A stretch of DNA of 7,527 nucleotides from an uncultured Prevotella sp. (GCA_900769055.1 CAAGFF010000180.1:1-7527), one strand, 5' to 3'; counted from the first letter of the stretch, positions 1 to 7,186 are shown. The notes: generated by a model not told the origin, from the sequence alone. Translations and numbers: made by a program.

Positions 1-3000
1 ACTGATGCTGATGTACCATCGGGAACGATGACGCCATTGATGGTCTTAGTCTTAACACCCTCGGGAACGTCCTCGGCAGATGTTACACCACCCTCAGAGA
101 GGTTCATCACAGCCTTCTCGAAGAGGTTCTCAGATGTCTGTGCATAGAACTTAGCCAGGTGGGTATCAACACCATTATTGATGTTGGCCTCTTCCTCCTC
201 GTAACTTCCAGCACGATAGTATGCGTGAACGGTCAACTTGTAGTTACCCTTAGGCAGTCCGCTCAGCTTCTGGCTCAGTGCAAAGGTATTCTTGTTGTAT
301 GAGGCTGTGTACTCCTTATATCCGTTGAGTGTGGTGGTGGTCCATCCCTCGATGGTAGAGTTTGCCTTGTCGCCACGTGCTGGGTCGAAGTTGTTGTTCA
401 CGATGGCAGAGGTGTAATCCACAGGCTCGGTGGTAGGCTCGGTGGTGCCGAGTTTCACAGCTACCGCCATGCTGTTGAGAGCCACGATGGCCTGTTGTGC
501 AGCCTCGTTGTCATACTCCTGACCGTCGTATGCAGCCTGCGAACTGCTGAGCAGGTTGCTTGCCTCGGTCAGCGTAGCCTCGTCAGCATTGGTAGAGTTG
601 TCGATGGCATCGCTGAGGTTCTTCAGCGCCACGGCAATCTCGGCATACAGCTGAGTGCCCTGCTCAACGTTCTCCATTGCTTTCTTGAGGTTTACGAGTG
701 CCTCGTACTTGTCTTCTGCTGTCTCTGAGTTTGATATAGCGGCAGAAAGGGCCGAAATCTCTGCATTACCAGCCTTGCTGCTGAGAAGTGCGTTAGCAAC
801 AGGCATGGTCTGGGAGATTACATTTGTCAGCACTTCTGCGTTCTTTCCACGGAATGTGAGCTTCACATCACCTGCCCATAGTACGCAGTTCTCAATGTTG
901 CGAACCTTATTTGTGATGCCCAAGCGCATAGTTCCATCTGTCACAAGGCCATAGACTCTTACAGGGAAGTAGCCGGCGGCAAAGGCATCAGAAGCCTGGT
1001 TGGCATCATTCACGACAGCAAGGCCGGGAGCATTGCCCGATGGAATCTTGGTCTCGAAAGAGTTGATGTATGCGTATGCCGACGCCAGAGCCTCGTACTC
1101 ATCTGAATAAATATCGCCTGGGCGGAATGCCGACTGAAGGGTCAGCTCGTAAAGTCCATTCTGCAGCGAGGGCAGCTCCTGATAGATGTTGAATGCCACG
1201 TTGTAAGCCTCAACCACCGGGAAGACATCAGTATTTCCACGTGGCCAGACAATGCTGGCGTTGGTTACACCCTGCCAACCGCCGCTTTCGGCAAAGCGTG
1301 GGTTCTGGAGAAGGTCGGTACAGTCATCACCGTCTTCCTTGGCATTGGCCTTGGCGTTGTTGATGAGCCTCTCAAGGTATTCGCATTCCTTGGAAAGCTG
1401 TGCGACATCGAGTACGCAGTTGGCGAGTATGAAGGGAACGCTACCATTGCCGTTATATGATTCCCCTGCTGGGCTGTCATCAATAAGATAGTCGGAGAGC
1501 AGGGCAACCTCATCGCTGCTGCTCGTTGTGCTGGAGAGGAAGTCCTCGGCCACATGTACCAGCTCCTCGAATGCATTATAAGCAGCAACATTTTCTGCCA
1601 ATGCCGTTGAGGCGGCAGCGAAAGCTGCATACAAGGTCTCGGCCTCAGTCACGTTGGCGGCATTCTGCAGGGCTGTGCGTGCAGTACAGTAAGCGTCGTA
1701 GACAGCCTTTTGACACATCAATCCGCCATCCTCCATCATCGTATCGTAGTCGGGTTCGGCAGCTATGGTTTCGGCAACATACTTTGCCAACGCCTCCTGA
1801 GAAGAACCAAGATAGTAGAGACCCACATTGTCGAGTCCAACCCAGTTGGCAGCCTTGACGGTTACATCCAGACCAACAGTCAGGGTTTCGGCAGACGAGA
1901 CAACGGTATACACGTCCATGGGCTCTTCAACATCAATTTTCTTTGAAGTCACAAGCCTGCGGTTGGGTCCTGCGAACAGGTATGAGCAGTTGTCAGCACT
2001 TGAGAATGCCAAGGCTGAGAGGCGATAAACACCAGGTAAAAGGTACTTGGCCGTGGCATATATCTTGCCAGGAGTGAAAGGTTCCCCACTCCAGTTCTCG
2101 TAGTGGTTGCCAGTAATCTCGCTGTTGGCAGCGTTGTTGGCGTTGACAGCCTGCTTGTGAGCAGCACCTGTGGTAGACTCCCATCCCGACGTGCCGGTAT
2201 CATTGAAGTCGGTGGCTATGCCGAGAAGCGACAGCACCTCAATAGGAGCATCTGCCGTGGCCTGACGAGTCTGAGCATGCAATATGGCTTCCTCAAGCGA
2301 CGTGTTGCAGGCCTGCAGCACCTCAGCTGTTGAGGAGGTGTTGGCATAGGCATCCTTGGCTGCGGTCAGCACAGCCTGGTCAACACCAGCCGTCTGCTCG
2401 GCCTTGCTGATGGTTGCGGCAAGTGTCATGGCAGAGTTGTATTGCACCACGGCTGTCGTAAAGGCTTGATAGTTGGCTGGCGATACGAAGTACCATATCA
2501 TCTGGAACTGGTCAAGCGTATAGCCCTTGATGTTGAACGGATAGCACAGGTACACCTTAGTATCGTTCTCTGGGATGATAGTGCCCAGGTAAGCATCAAG
2601 GAAAACCGTCGGGTTGACGTTCTCGTTCTCGGGCGACACACCTATCTTATATGTTCCGTCCTCCTGCTTCTCGAATGTATACTGGTTGTTGGTGCTGCCA
2701 GTCTTGGTCTGGTCTACCCATATACCGTCCCACGAGTACATATACATATAGGCCACCTTGTCCTTCATGCCTCCTTGCAACACGTAGTTGCCGATGTAGT
2801 ACGAGCCTTCGGCTGTACCCTTCTCAATATAAATTTTGTGACCCAAGGTCGGACTGACACTGGCACGGGTGCCATAGTCGTTTGCTCCTACGAGAAATCC
2901 CCCAGCATCCTTGTTGTAGAGATAGCACTCCTCACCTATCACCATATCGGACATGGCAGGTGCCGAAGGCTTTGTCCATTGAGCATACGACGCCATACAG

Positions 3001-3038
3001 ACGAGCATCGATGCTGCTAAAGCAAATAGTTTACGCAT
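1..3038 (-). CDS. Large modular secreted protein (partial, C-terminus beyond left edge)
   Basis: The ATG at 3038-3036 opens 1012 codons with no stop before the window edge. Residues 1-19 are a Sec signal peptide (MRKLFALAASMLVCMASYA, likely cleaved before Q20). Cys14 does not fit a lipobox, so the product is probably soluble or surface-exported. Residues about 33-186 form a beta-rich domain opening ECYLYNKDAGGFLVGAND, a pattern I associate with ricin-like N-terminal domains of Bacteroidetes surface proteins. Alternating regions follow: Ala-rich helical segments (about 190-268, 410-570, 734-862, resembling FIVAR/GA-type linkers) and jelly-roll-like modules (about 277-409, 575-733, 878 onward). 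Each module has Asn/Asp-x-Phe then Gly-Trp near its start and a later LPxGxY-type strand. A Thr/Pro linker (TTEPTTEPV, 865-873) precedes the third module. An adhesin or carbohydrate-binding role is inference. No catalytic motif is visible; a type IX sorting domain could lie off-window. The gene is sure, the function is not. Confidence 0.9.
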   Translation of the reverse strand, partial: MRKLFALAASMLVCMASYAQWTKPSAPAMSDMVIGEECYLYNKDAGGFLVGANDYGTRASVSPTLGHKIYIEKGTAEGSYYIGNYVLQGGMKDKVAYMYMYSWDGIWVDQTKTGSTNNQYTFEKQEDGTYKIGVSPENENVNPTVFLDAYLGTIIPENDTKVYLCYPFNIKGYTLDQFQMIWYFVSPANYQAFTTAVVQYNSAMTLAATISKAEQTAGVDQAVLTAAKDAYANTSSTAEVLQACNTSLEEAILHAQTRQATADAPIEVLSLLGIATDFNDTGTSGWESTTGAAHKQAVNANNAANSEITGNHYENWSGEPFTPGKIYATAKYLLPGVYRLSALAFSSADNCSYLFAGPNRRLVTSKKIDVEEPMDVYTVVSSAETLTVGLDVTVKAANWVGLDNVGLYYLGSSQEALAKYVAETIAAEPDYDTMMEDGGLMCQKAVYDAYCTARTALQNAANVTEAETLYAAFAAASTALAENVAAYNAFEELVHVAEDFLSSTTSSSDEVALLSDYLIDDSPAGESYNGNGSVPFILANCVLDVAQLSKECEYLERLINNAKANAKEDGDDCTDLLQNPRFAESGGWQGVTNASIVWPRGNTDVFPVVEAYNVAFNIYQELPSLQNGLYELTLQSAFRPGDIYSDEYEALASAYAYINSFETKIPSGNAPGLAVVNDANQASDAFAAGYFPVRVYGLVTDGTMRLGITNKVRNIENCVLWAGDVKLTFRGKNAEVLTNVISQTMPVANALLSSKAGNAEISALSAAISNSETAEDKYEALVNLKKAMENVEQGTQLYAEIAVALKNLSDAIDNSTNADEATLTEASNLLSSSQAAYDGQEYDNEAAQQAIVALNSMAVAVKLGTTEPTTEPVDYTSAIVNNNFDPARGDKANSTIEGWTTTTLNGYKEYTASYNKNTFALSQKLSGLPKGNYKLTVHAYYRAGSYEEEEANINNGVDTHLAKFYAQTSENLFEKAVMNLSEGGVTSAEDVPEGVKTKTINGVIVPDGTSAS

Positions 3039-3274
3039 AGTTTTTTTATTAATTGGTTAATATATAGTTTAGTCATTCTCTTTTAGGCCTTAATTCCGCA
3101 ACACTATTATAAATATTGCCTCAAGTCGCATGGTGGGGTAAGGGGAATTTATATGTCTTTATGGTGACATTAGATGCCCTGTACCCTCTTTTCACTATCG
3201 ATGCAGATTCTTTTCGCTTCTATATCATATTATGCGCGTAGTTGCGGATTTGAGGTTAGGGAAATATCCCGGTG

Positions 3275-3282
3275 CAAAGATA
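3275..3282 (-). promoter_or_regulatory. -7 promoter element for the large secreted-protein gene
   Basis: Read on the minus strand this is TATCTTTG, an exact match to the Bacteroidetes -7 consensus TAnnTTTG, followed by CA as is common. Transcription would begin near 3268, giving a leader of about 230 nt before the ATG. No good -33 TTG lies at the usual spacing: the nearest, at 3310-3312, is 27 nt away. A 5-bp dyad, GGTGC (3271-3275) and GCACC (3295-3299), brackets the element and could be an operator, though arms this short can arise by chance. Confidence 0.6.
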
Positions 3283-3347
3283 GTATATTTTTGAGCACCC
3301 GTTTGTGTGCAATAACGACAACCTATGGTAAAATATCGATTTATTTC

Positions 3348-3378
3348 TTTGCCGTTACATTTGTTTTCACTATCTTTG
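3348..3378 (+). promoter_or_regulatory. ndk promoter (-33 TTTG, -7 TATCTTTG)
   Basis: TTTG at 3348-3351 is separated by 19 nt from TATCTTTG at 3371-3378. This matches the Bacteroidetes sigma-ABfr pattern (TTTG, about 19-21 nt, TAnnTTTG). Transcription should start near 3384, leaving a leader of about 40 nt that is A-rich and lacks a Shine-Dalgarno sequence, which is normal for this phylum. It is the best-matched promoter in the window. Confidence 0.75.
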
Positions 3379-3426
3379 CATCGTGTAGGGCATGAAAAAT
3401 CAACCTTAAACAAATAATCAACATTT

Positions 3427-3900
3427 ATGAAACAGACAGAAAAAACACTGGTACTTCTCAAACCGTGTACCATCAAGCGCAACCTTATCGGCGAGATTAT
3501 CTCTATCTTCGAAAAGAAGGGACTGAGAGTAGTAGGACTGAAGATGATGCAGCTTACCGACGAGGTGCTGTCAGAACATTACTCACATCTGGCCGAGAAG
3601 CCTTTCTTCCAGAGGGTTAAGGACTCCATGATGTCTACGCCCGTTGTTGCCATGTGTCTTGAGGGCGTAAGCGCAATTGAGGTTGTACGCGTAATCACAG
3701 GACCAACCAACGGTCGTACAAACTGTGTGCCGGGAACAATCCGCGGCATGTACTGCATGAGCTATCAGGAGAACATCGTTCACGCCAGCGACTCACCTGA
3801 GACAGCTGCCGTAGAGCTGAAGAGGTTCTTCAAGGACGAAGAAATATTCGACTTCCCACGCGAGCTCTTCGAGGTATTCTATGCAAACGACGAGGTCTAA
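3427..3900 (+). CDS. ndk: Nucleoside diphosphate kinase
   Basis: This cytosolic enzyme moves the gamma-phosphate from NTPs, mainly ATP, to NDPs through a phosphohistidine, balancing NTP and dNTP pools. The 157-residue protein covers the whole family. Phosphate-binding Lys12 lies in LLKPCTIKR, where Cys-Thr replaces the usual Asp-Gly; I recall KPCT as normal in Bacteroidetes homologues. Other conserved positions are Tyr52, Phe60 (KPFF), Arg88, Thr94, Arg106, Asn116 and catalytic His119 in NIVHASDSPE. The C-terminus (about 130-157) is longer than in short bacterial forms. One oddity is Met108 in GTIRGMYCMS, where the family nearly always has Asp (GTIRGD). The active-site set is otherwise intact, so the enzyme should work. 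It has its own promoter and terminator, so it is probably monocistronic. The start is set by the family N-terminus (EKTLVLLKP). Confidence 0.97.
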   Translation: MKQTEKTLVLLKPCTIKRNLIGEIISIFEKKGLRVVGLKMMQLTDEVLSEHYSHLAEKPFFQRVKDSMMSTPVVAMCLEGVSAIEVVRVITGPTNGRTNCVPGTIRGMYCMSYQENIVHASDSPETAAVELKRFFKDEEIFDFPRELFEVFYANDEV

Positions 3901-3915
3901 CCGAAACTGACTGAC

Positions 3916-3956
3916 AGGGATGCCCGCACGAGAAGATTTACGTTGCGGGCATCTCT
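3916..3956 (+). terminator. Stem-loop terminator after ndk
   Basis: GATGCCCGCA (3919-3928) is perfectly complementary to TGCGGGCATC (3944-3953). The stem extends outward by three pairs, one of them G-U, to 3916 and 3956, around a 15-nt loop. A short pyrimidine/T-rich stretch (ATCTTTTCT) follows instead of a clean T run. The location 16 nt past the ndk stop fits intrinsic termination, and it should separate ndk from the regulator gene downstream. Confidence 0.8.
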
Positions 3957-3964
3957 ATCTTTTC
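3957..3964 (+). promoter_or_regulatory. Possible weak promoter element for the araC-family gene
   Basis: TATCTTTT matches the -7 consensus TAnnTTTG at all but the last base and lies 38 nt before the proposed start codon. There is no well-spaced -33 TTG, and the element sits in the tail of the ndk terminator. It is the only candidate between the two genes. The regulator may instead depend on read-through from ndk. Confidence 0.25.
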
Positions 3965-4001
3965 TCCACAAGAGAACACATATATACAACTGCCTGAGAT
4001 A

Positions 4002-4823
4002 TTGCTATCACGTATAATTCTTCCTTCCGAGCACCTTGCGTCCTTCGTCCATCACTACTGGGTGATGCGTTTCGACGGGCACCCGATGGAAATGAGCATC
4101 ATGCCTACCGGTTGCATGAAGTGGATGTTCCATCGTGGGACACCATTTGCCGTAAACGGCATCGTCGAGTCCAGCAACGTAGCCTCTGTCTGCGGGCAAT
4201 ACCACTCGGCAGCCAACGTGTCCACTTTCGAGCATACAGACCTCATATTCGTATTCTTCCACCCATACGCCCTGAAAACCATCATGGGTATGCCATGCAG
4301 CATGTTCGCAGGAGCGAACGTCGATATGGACGACCTCGGCATACCAGAATTCAAACTGCTCAAGAACATGGTTCTCGATGCCGACACCGATGACAGAGCC
4401 ATAGCCATTATCGAGGACTTCATAACGCAACGGCTGGCACGCAACAGCGACTTCCAAACCATAAAAAGGATGATGAGCGTATGCGCAGAGATTGACCACC
4501 ATCCAAACCCGTCCGTAGACATGCTTGCCGACAAAGCCTGCTTAGGCGAGCGACAGTTCCGCAGATTCTTCGAGGAAAACGTAGGCATGGCACCCAAACT
4601 GATGATACGCACCAAACGTTGCCTACAGGCATGCAAGGCAATACAAAGCCTGCAAATAACCGACTTCAAGAATATTGTATACAATCTGGGCTTCACAGAC
4701 CACTCTCACTTGAACAAGGAGTTCAAGGCATTTGCCGGCATGTCGCCATCAGAATACATGGAGCACATCCGCCACATACAGCAGGAGAATTTTCTCAGAG
4801 GCTACCGTGCCTACCATAAGTGA
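4002..4823 (+). CDS. AraC-family transcriptional regulator (DUF6597-like sensor domain)
   Basis: This is a cytosolic DNA-binding regulator of about 273 residues. The N-terminal part (about 8-125) resembles the DUF6597 type: PSEHLASFVHHYWVM, then MPTGCMKWMFHRGTPF, a beta-rich putative ligand-binding domain. The C-terminal part (about 165-257) is an AraC/XylS double helix-turn-helix. The first HTH is within SVDMLADKACLGERQFRRFF (171-190). The second is IVYNLGFTDHSHLNKEFKAF (225-244), followed by the family signature AGMSPSEY. The start is uncertain. No in-frame ATG exists between the upstream stop (3912-3914) and codon 22, which lies after the conserved HHYWV, so the TTG at 4002 gives the best family fit. 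The next gene, an outer-membrane barrel in the same direction 203 nt away, is a plausible target. The ligand is unknown. Confidence 0.92.
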   Translation: MLSRIILPSEHLASFVHHYWVMRFDGHPMEMSIMPTGCMKWMFHRGTPFAVNGIVESSNVASVCGQYHSAANVSTFEHTDLIFVFFHPYALKTIMGMPCSMFAGANVDMDDLGIPEFKLLKNMVLDADTDDRAIAIIEDFITQRLARNSDFQTIKRMMSVCAEIDHHPNPSVDMLADKACLGERQFRRFFEENVGMAPKLMIRTKRCLQACKAIQSLQITDFKNIVYNLGFTDHSHLNKEFKAFAGMSPSEYMEHIRHIQQENFLRGYRAYHK

Positions 4824-4897
4824 ATAGTGAGAAACGAACGAAGCTACCACCAGCAAACAATGTCCGTTTTTTACAACTACATCTCGTTCCTTATTCC

Positions 4898-4905
4898 TAA
4901 CTTTG
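4898..4905 (+). promoter_or_regulatory. -7 promoter element for the outer-membrane protein gene
   Basis: TAACTTTG is an exact match to TAnnTTTG and is followed by CA. Transcription would begin near 4912, giving a leader of about 115 nt that includes the palindromic repeat at 4926-4957. No clear -33 TTG is found; only a T6 run at 4867-4872 lies upstream. Lack of a good -33 box would fit dependence on an activator such as the adjacent AraC-type protein, but that is inference. Confidence 0.55.
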
Positions 4906-4925
4906 CAGCGAGAATGCATGAGGAG

Positions 4926-4957
4926 ACCCTCCCCAACCCTCCCTTAAAGGGAGGGAG
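4926..4957. repeat. REP-like G/C-block palindrome
   Basis: CCCTCCCTT (4937-4945) and AAGGGAGGG (4947-4955) are a perfect 9-bp inverted repeat around one central A. A second C block, ACCCTCCCCA (4926-4935), precedes it. Short palindromes of C and G blocks like this recur between genes in many Bacteroidetes genomes; I recall them as dispersed repeats, not as part of any gene. No T run follows, so a terminator role is doubtful. It lies in the predicted leader of the barrel gene, where an RNA hairpin could affect expression. Confidence 0.7.
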
Positions 4958-4972
4958 ATATCAAAGGTCGAA

Positions 4973-4999
4973 GGGCTATCTGCTCTATCTCCTCTATCC
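4973..4999 (+). repeat. Three imperfect 9-bp tandem repeats in the leader
   Basis: GGGCTATCT, GCTCTATCT and CCTCTATCC follow one another directly, sharing CTATC at a 9-bp period. They end 27 nt before the barrel gene's ATG. This could be a regulator half-site array, or just low-complexity pyrimidine sequence. Confidence 0.3.
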
Positions 5000-5026
5000 A
5001 AGATTTCTAATAGTTTTACAATAAAA

Positions 5027-7186
5027 ATGAGAAGATTAATCGTCATTAAGGCTCTTGCCCTATCGGCAATTGCCGCAAGCGCGCAGGCCACGACAGCCGG
5101 CGCATCCGACTCGCTACGACTGGACACTCTCAATATCCACCAGCTACAGGAGGTTGTTATCAAGGGACAGCTACCATACACTCGTCTGAAAGGCGATGCC
5201 ATGGTAACTCGCATCACGGGTTCCACACTCGAAAAAGCAGGTACGGCACAGGACGTGCTGCGCAAGGTGCCTGGAATAATCAAAAAGGGAGAGGACCTGG
5301 AGGTCATCGGACGTGGCAAGCCCATCTACTACATCAACGGCAGAAGAGTCTACGACAACGACGAGCTGAAACGCCTGTTGAGCGATGAGATTGCAAACGT
5401 TGAGGTAATCACCAATCCTGGAGCCATGTACGATGCCACGGTTACGGCCGTAGTCAGAATAAAGACGGTCAGGAGGCAGGGCGACGGCTTCAGCTTCAAC
5501 ACATTCGCGAAGACTGAGCAGAGCCTACGCACGGGACTCAACGACCCAGAGGCTCAGCTGAACGTCAACTTCCGCCACAAGGGACTCGACATCTTCGCCT
5601 CGGCAAAGGAATGGCAATACCGCACAAACCAATGGAGCGACCTCGGACAAACAACTACCGACATCAGCTCCGGTGAGGAAGTGTTCAGATACGAGGGAAC
5701 ACTGAAACACCAGTGGCGAGGCATAGGCACCCACCTGACAGGAGGATTCAACTGGCAGATAAGCCAGGCACACTCCGTAGGTGCCAAGGTGGACTATGCC
5801 GTTACCACAAAGGGCGACGCTTATGAGCTAATGGCTTTTGACAAGTGGGAAAGGGGTACGCTCATAGAGTCTGTTGTGAGCGATGGACACAACTGGAGCG
5901 ATGACCCAAACAACACACTCGTAAACACATACTACAACGGCAACATCGGAAAGCTGAACATAGACTTCAACGCCGACCTGTTCTTCTCTAACGACAATGA
6001 CCACCAGCTGATGAAGGAAACGGCCACCACAAACGATAACGACGTGGAAACCGTGACAACATCAAAGAACGACATGGTGGCCACGAAGCTCGTACTGTCA
6101 TACCCCATCTGGAAAGGAATGCTCAACATAGGAACAGAGGAGACATTCATCAAGCGCGACAACACAAATGCAAGTAGCGGAACAGGACTGCCCGACTCCA
6201 GGTCGAAGGTCGATGACAACACCTATGCAGCATTCATACAATACGGCTTTGCCCTCGACGCAAAGACTCAGGCAAGCATAGGACTGAGATACGAGCATGC
6301 CGACTTCAAGTACCGCGACATCCTAAACAGTGCGAACAACCTGCAGCGAAGCTACGACAACATCTTCCCCTCGGCATCCATCTCAACCATGTTCGGGAAG
6401 GTGAGGATGGCACTCGCCTACTCCAACAAGACGCAGAGGCCGTCGCTATGGCAGCTCAACAACTCCATGATGTATCACAACCGCTTCGTCGTGCAGCAGG
6501 GCAACCCAAAGCTCAAGCCATCCATAGAGAATACCCTGTCGCTCACCACCATGTTCAGCATGTTCACCATCGGCGCAAGCTATTCCCACTTCTCCGACCT
6601 CATCAGCAACTGGAGCGAGCAGATGAACGATCAGGGAATGATACGCGTGTCGTACAAGAACCTCGACAAGCCACAGAACCAAATCAACATCTTCGCCTCG
6701 GCAAACAAGACATGGGGATGCTTCACTCCGCAATGGACCGTGGCATTCGTCAAACAATGGCTCACGCTGGACTTCGACAACGGCAAGCGCTCGTTCAACA
6801 AGCCCATGTGGGTATTCAACGCCAACAATGCATTCAGGTTCAAGAAGGAATGGCAGCTGGAGCTGAACTCCGAGTTCCACAGCAAGGCCAACTACAGCAA
6901 CGTGGAGCTGACCAACAACTACTGGGCACTGGAGGCCGCCATACAGAAATCATTACTTAAAGACAATGCCCTCACCCTGCGTCTGTCATGGCAGGACATT
7001 TTCCAGAAAGGCAACAACGATGTCTTCATCGACTACGGCAGCTACTCCATACGCCAGACCAACACCATGGACTACAACCGCCTCGTCCTTACACTCCGCT
7101 ACAACTTCAACACAGCACGAAGCAAATACAAGGGCACAGGAGCCGGCCAGGAGGCAAGAAGCCGAATAGGAGCCACGGCGAAGTAA
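5027..7186 (+). CDS. Outer-membrane beta-barrel protein, TonB-receptor-like (OMP_b-brl_3 family)
   Basis: The 719-residue protein has a signal peptide (residues 1 to about 19-21, ending AIAASAQA). A plug domain follows (about 40-147). It opens LQEVVIKG, similar to the LxEVVVxG that starts TonB-dependent receptor plugs, then has DVLRKVPGI and GKPIYYINGRRV, and closes VEVITNPGAMYDA. Residues about 155-700 show alternating amphipathic strands typical of a large outer-membrane barrel. The C-terminal tail SKYKGTGAGQEARSRI (699-714) is a signature I associate with the OMP_b-brl_3 (PF14905) family. The usual N-terminal carboxypeptidase-regulatory-like domain is absent, so the protein is shorter than many relatives. 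No SusD partner is adjacent, which argues against a classic SusC glycan importer. The substrate is unknown. The ATG follows an A-rich leader (TACAATAAAA) with no Shine-Dalgarno sequence. An AraC-type regulator gene lies upstream and may control it. Confidence 0.93.
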   Translation: MRRLIVIKALALSAIAASAQATTAGASDSLRLDTLNIHQLQEVVIKGQLPYTRLKGDAMVTRITGSTLEKAGTAQDVLRKVPGIIKKGEDLEVIGRGKPIYYINGRRVYDNDELKRLLSDEIANVEVITNPGAMYDATVTAVVRIKTVRRQGDGFSFNTFAKTEQSLRTGLNDPEAQLNVNFRHKGLDIFASAKEWQYRTNQWSDLGQTTTDISSGEEVFRYEGTLKHQWRGIGTHLTGGFNWQISQAHSVGAKVDYAVTTKGDAYELMAFDKWERGTLIESVVSDGHNWSDDPNNTLVNTYYNGNIGKLNIDFNADLFFSNDNDHQLMKETATTNDNDVETVTTSKNDMVATKLVLSYPIWKGMLNIGTEETFIKRDNTNASSGTGLPDSRSKVDDNTYAAFIQYGFALDAKTQASIGLRYEHADFKYRDILNSANNLQRSYDNIFPSASISTMFGKVRMALAYSNKTQRPSLWQLNNSMMYHNRFVVQQGNPKLKPSIENTLSLTTMFSMFTIGASYSHFSDLISNWSEQMNDQGMIRVSYKNLDKPQNQINIFASANKTWGCFTPQWTVAFVKQWLTLDFDNGKRSFNKPMWVFNANNAFRFKKEWQLELNSEFHSKANYSNVELTNNYWALEAAIQKSLLKDNALTLRLSWQDIFQKGNNDVFIDYGSYSIRQTNTMDYNRLVLTLRYNFNTARSKYKGTGAGQEARSRIGATAK

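Larger units (their letters stand above)
3039..3426. other. Divergent intergenic region between the secreted-protein gene and ndk
   Basis: These 388 nt hold the two back-to-back promoters. The 12-mer ACTATCTTTGCA occurs once on each strand (minus 3284-3273, plus 3369-3380). Positions 3039-3268 would be the long leader of the minus-strand gene; its last stretch before the ATG is A/T-rich (AATTAATAAAAAAACT read on the minus strand) with no Shine-Dalgarno sequence. A promoter-like segment at 3189-3205 repeats the ndk promoter core with two mismatches. Short open frames here (for example 3174-3395 plus) look like chance. I see no tRNA, known riboswitch or strong hairpin. Confidence 0.6.

Noticed and set aside
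2442..3020. 192-codon open frame on the plus strand
   Set aside because: It lies wholly antisense to the secreted-protein gene, including its signal peptide. Its translation shows no recognisable domain. It is a shadow of the real gene's codon bias.
3174..3395. 73-codon plus-strand frame and an overlapping 85-codon minus-strand frame in the intergenic region
   Set aside because: The plus frame runs through the ndk promoter and the minus frame runs into ndk. Neither has a start context or recognisable motif.
4055..4696. 213- and 164-codon open frames antisense to the araC-family gene
   Set aside because: The plus-strand frame has clear AraC motifs over the same DNA. The antisense products show no domain and have no promoter of their own.
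4836..4889. GAACGA/TCGTTC inverted repeat after the araC-family gene as a terminator
   Set aside because: Six-bp arms separated by 42 nt, with no T run following the second arm, are not convincing.
4937..4955. Intrinsic terminator for the araC-family gene
   Set aside because: The stem is perfect but has a single central base as its loop and no T run after it, and it lies downstream of the promoter element for the next gene. A dispersed repeat fits better.
6446..6960. Open frames on both strands within the barrel gene (170 codons plus, 144 codons minus)
   Set aside because: They overlap strongly supported barrel sequence in other frames and give low-complexity Gln/His-rich or featureless translations.
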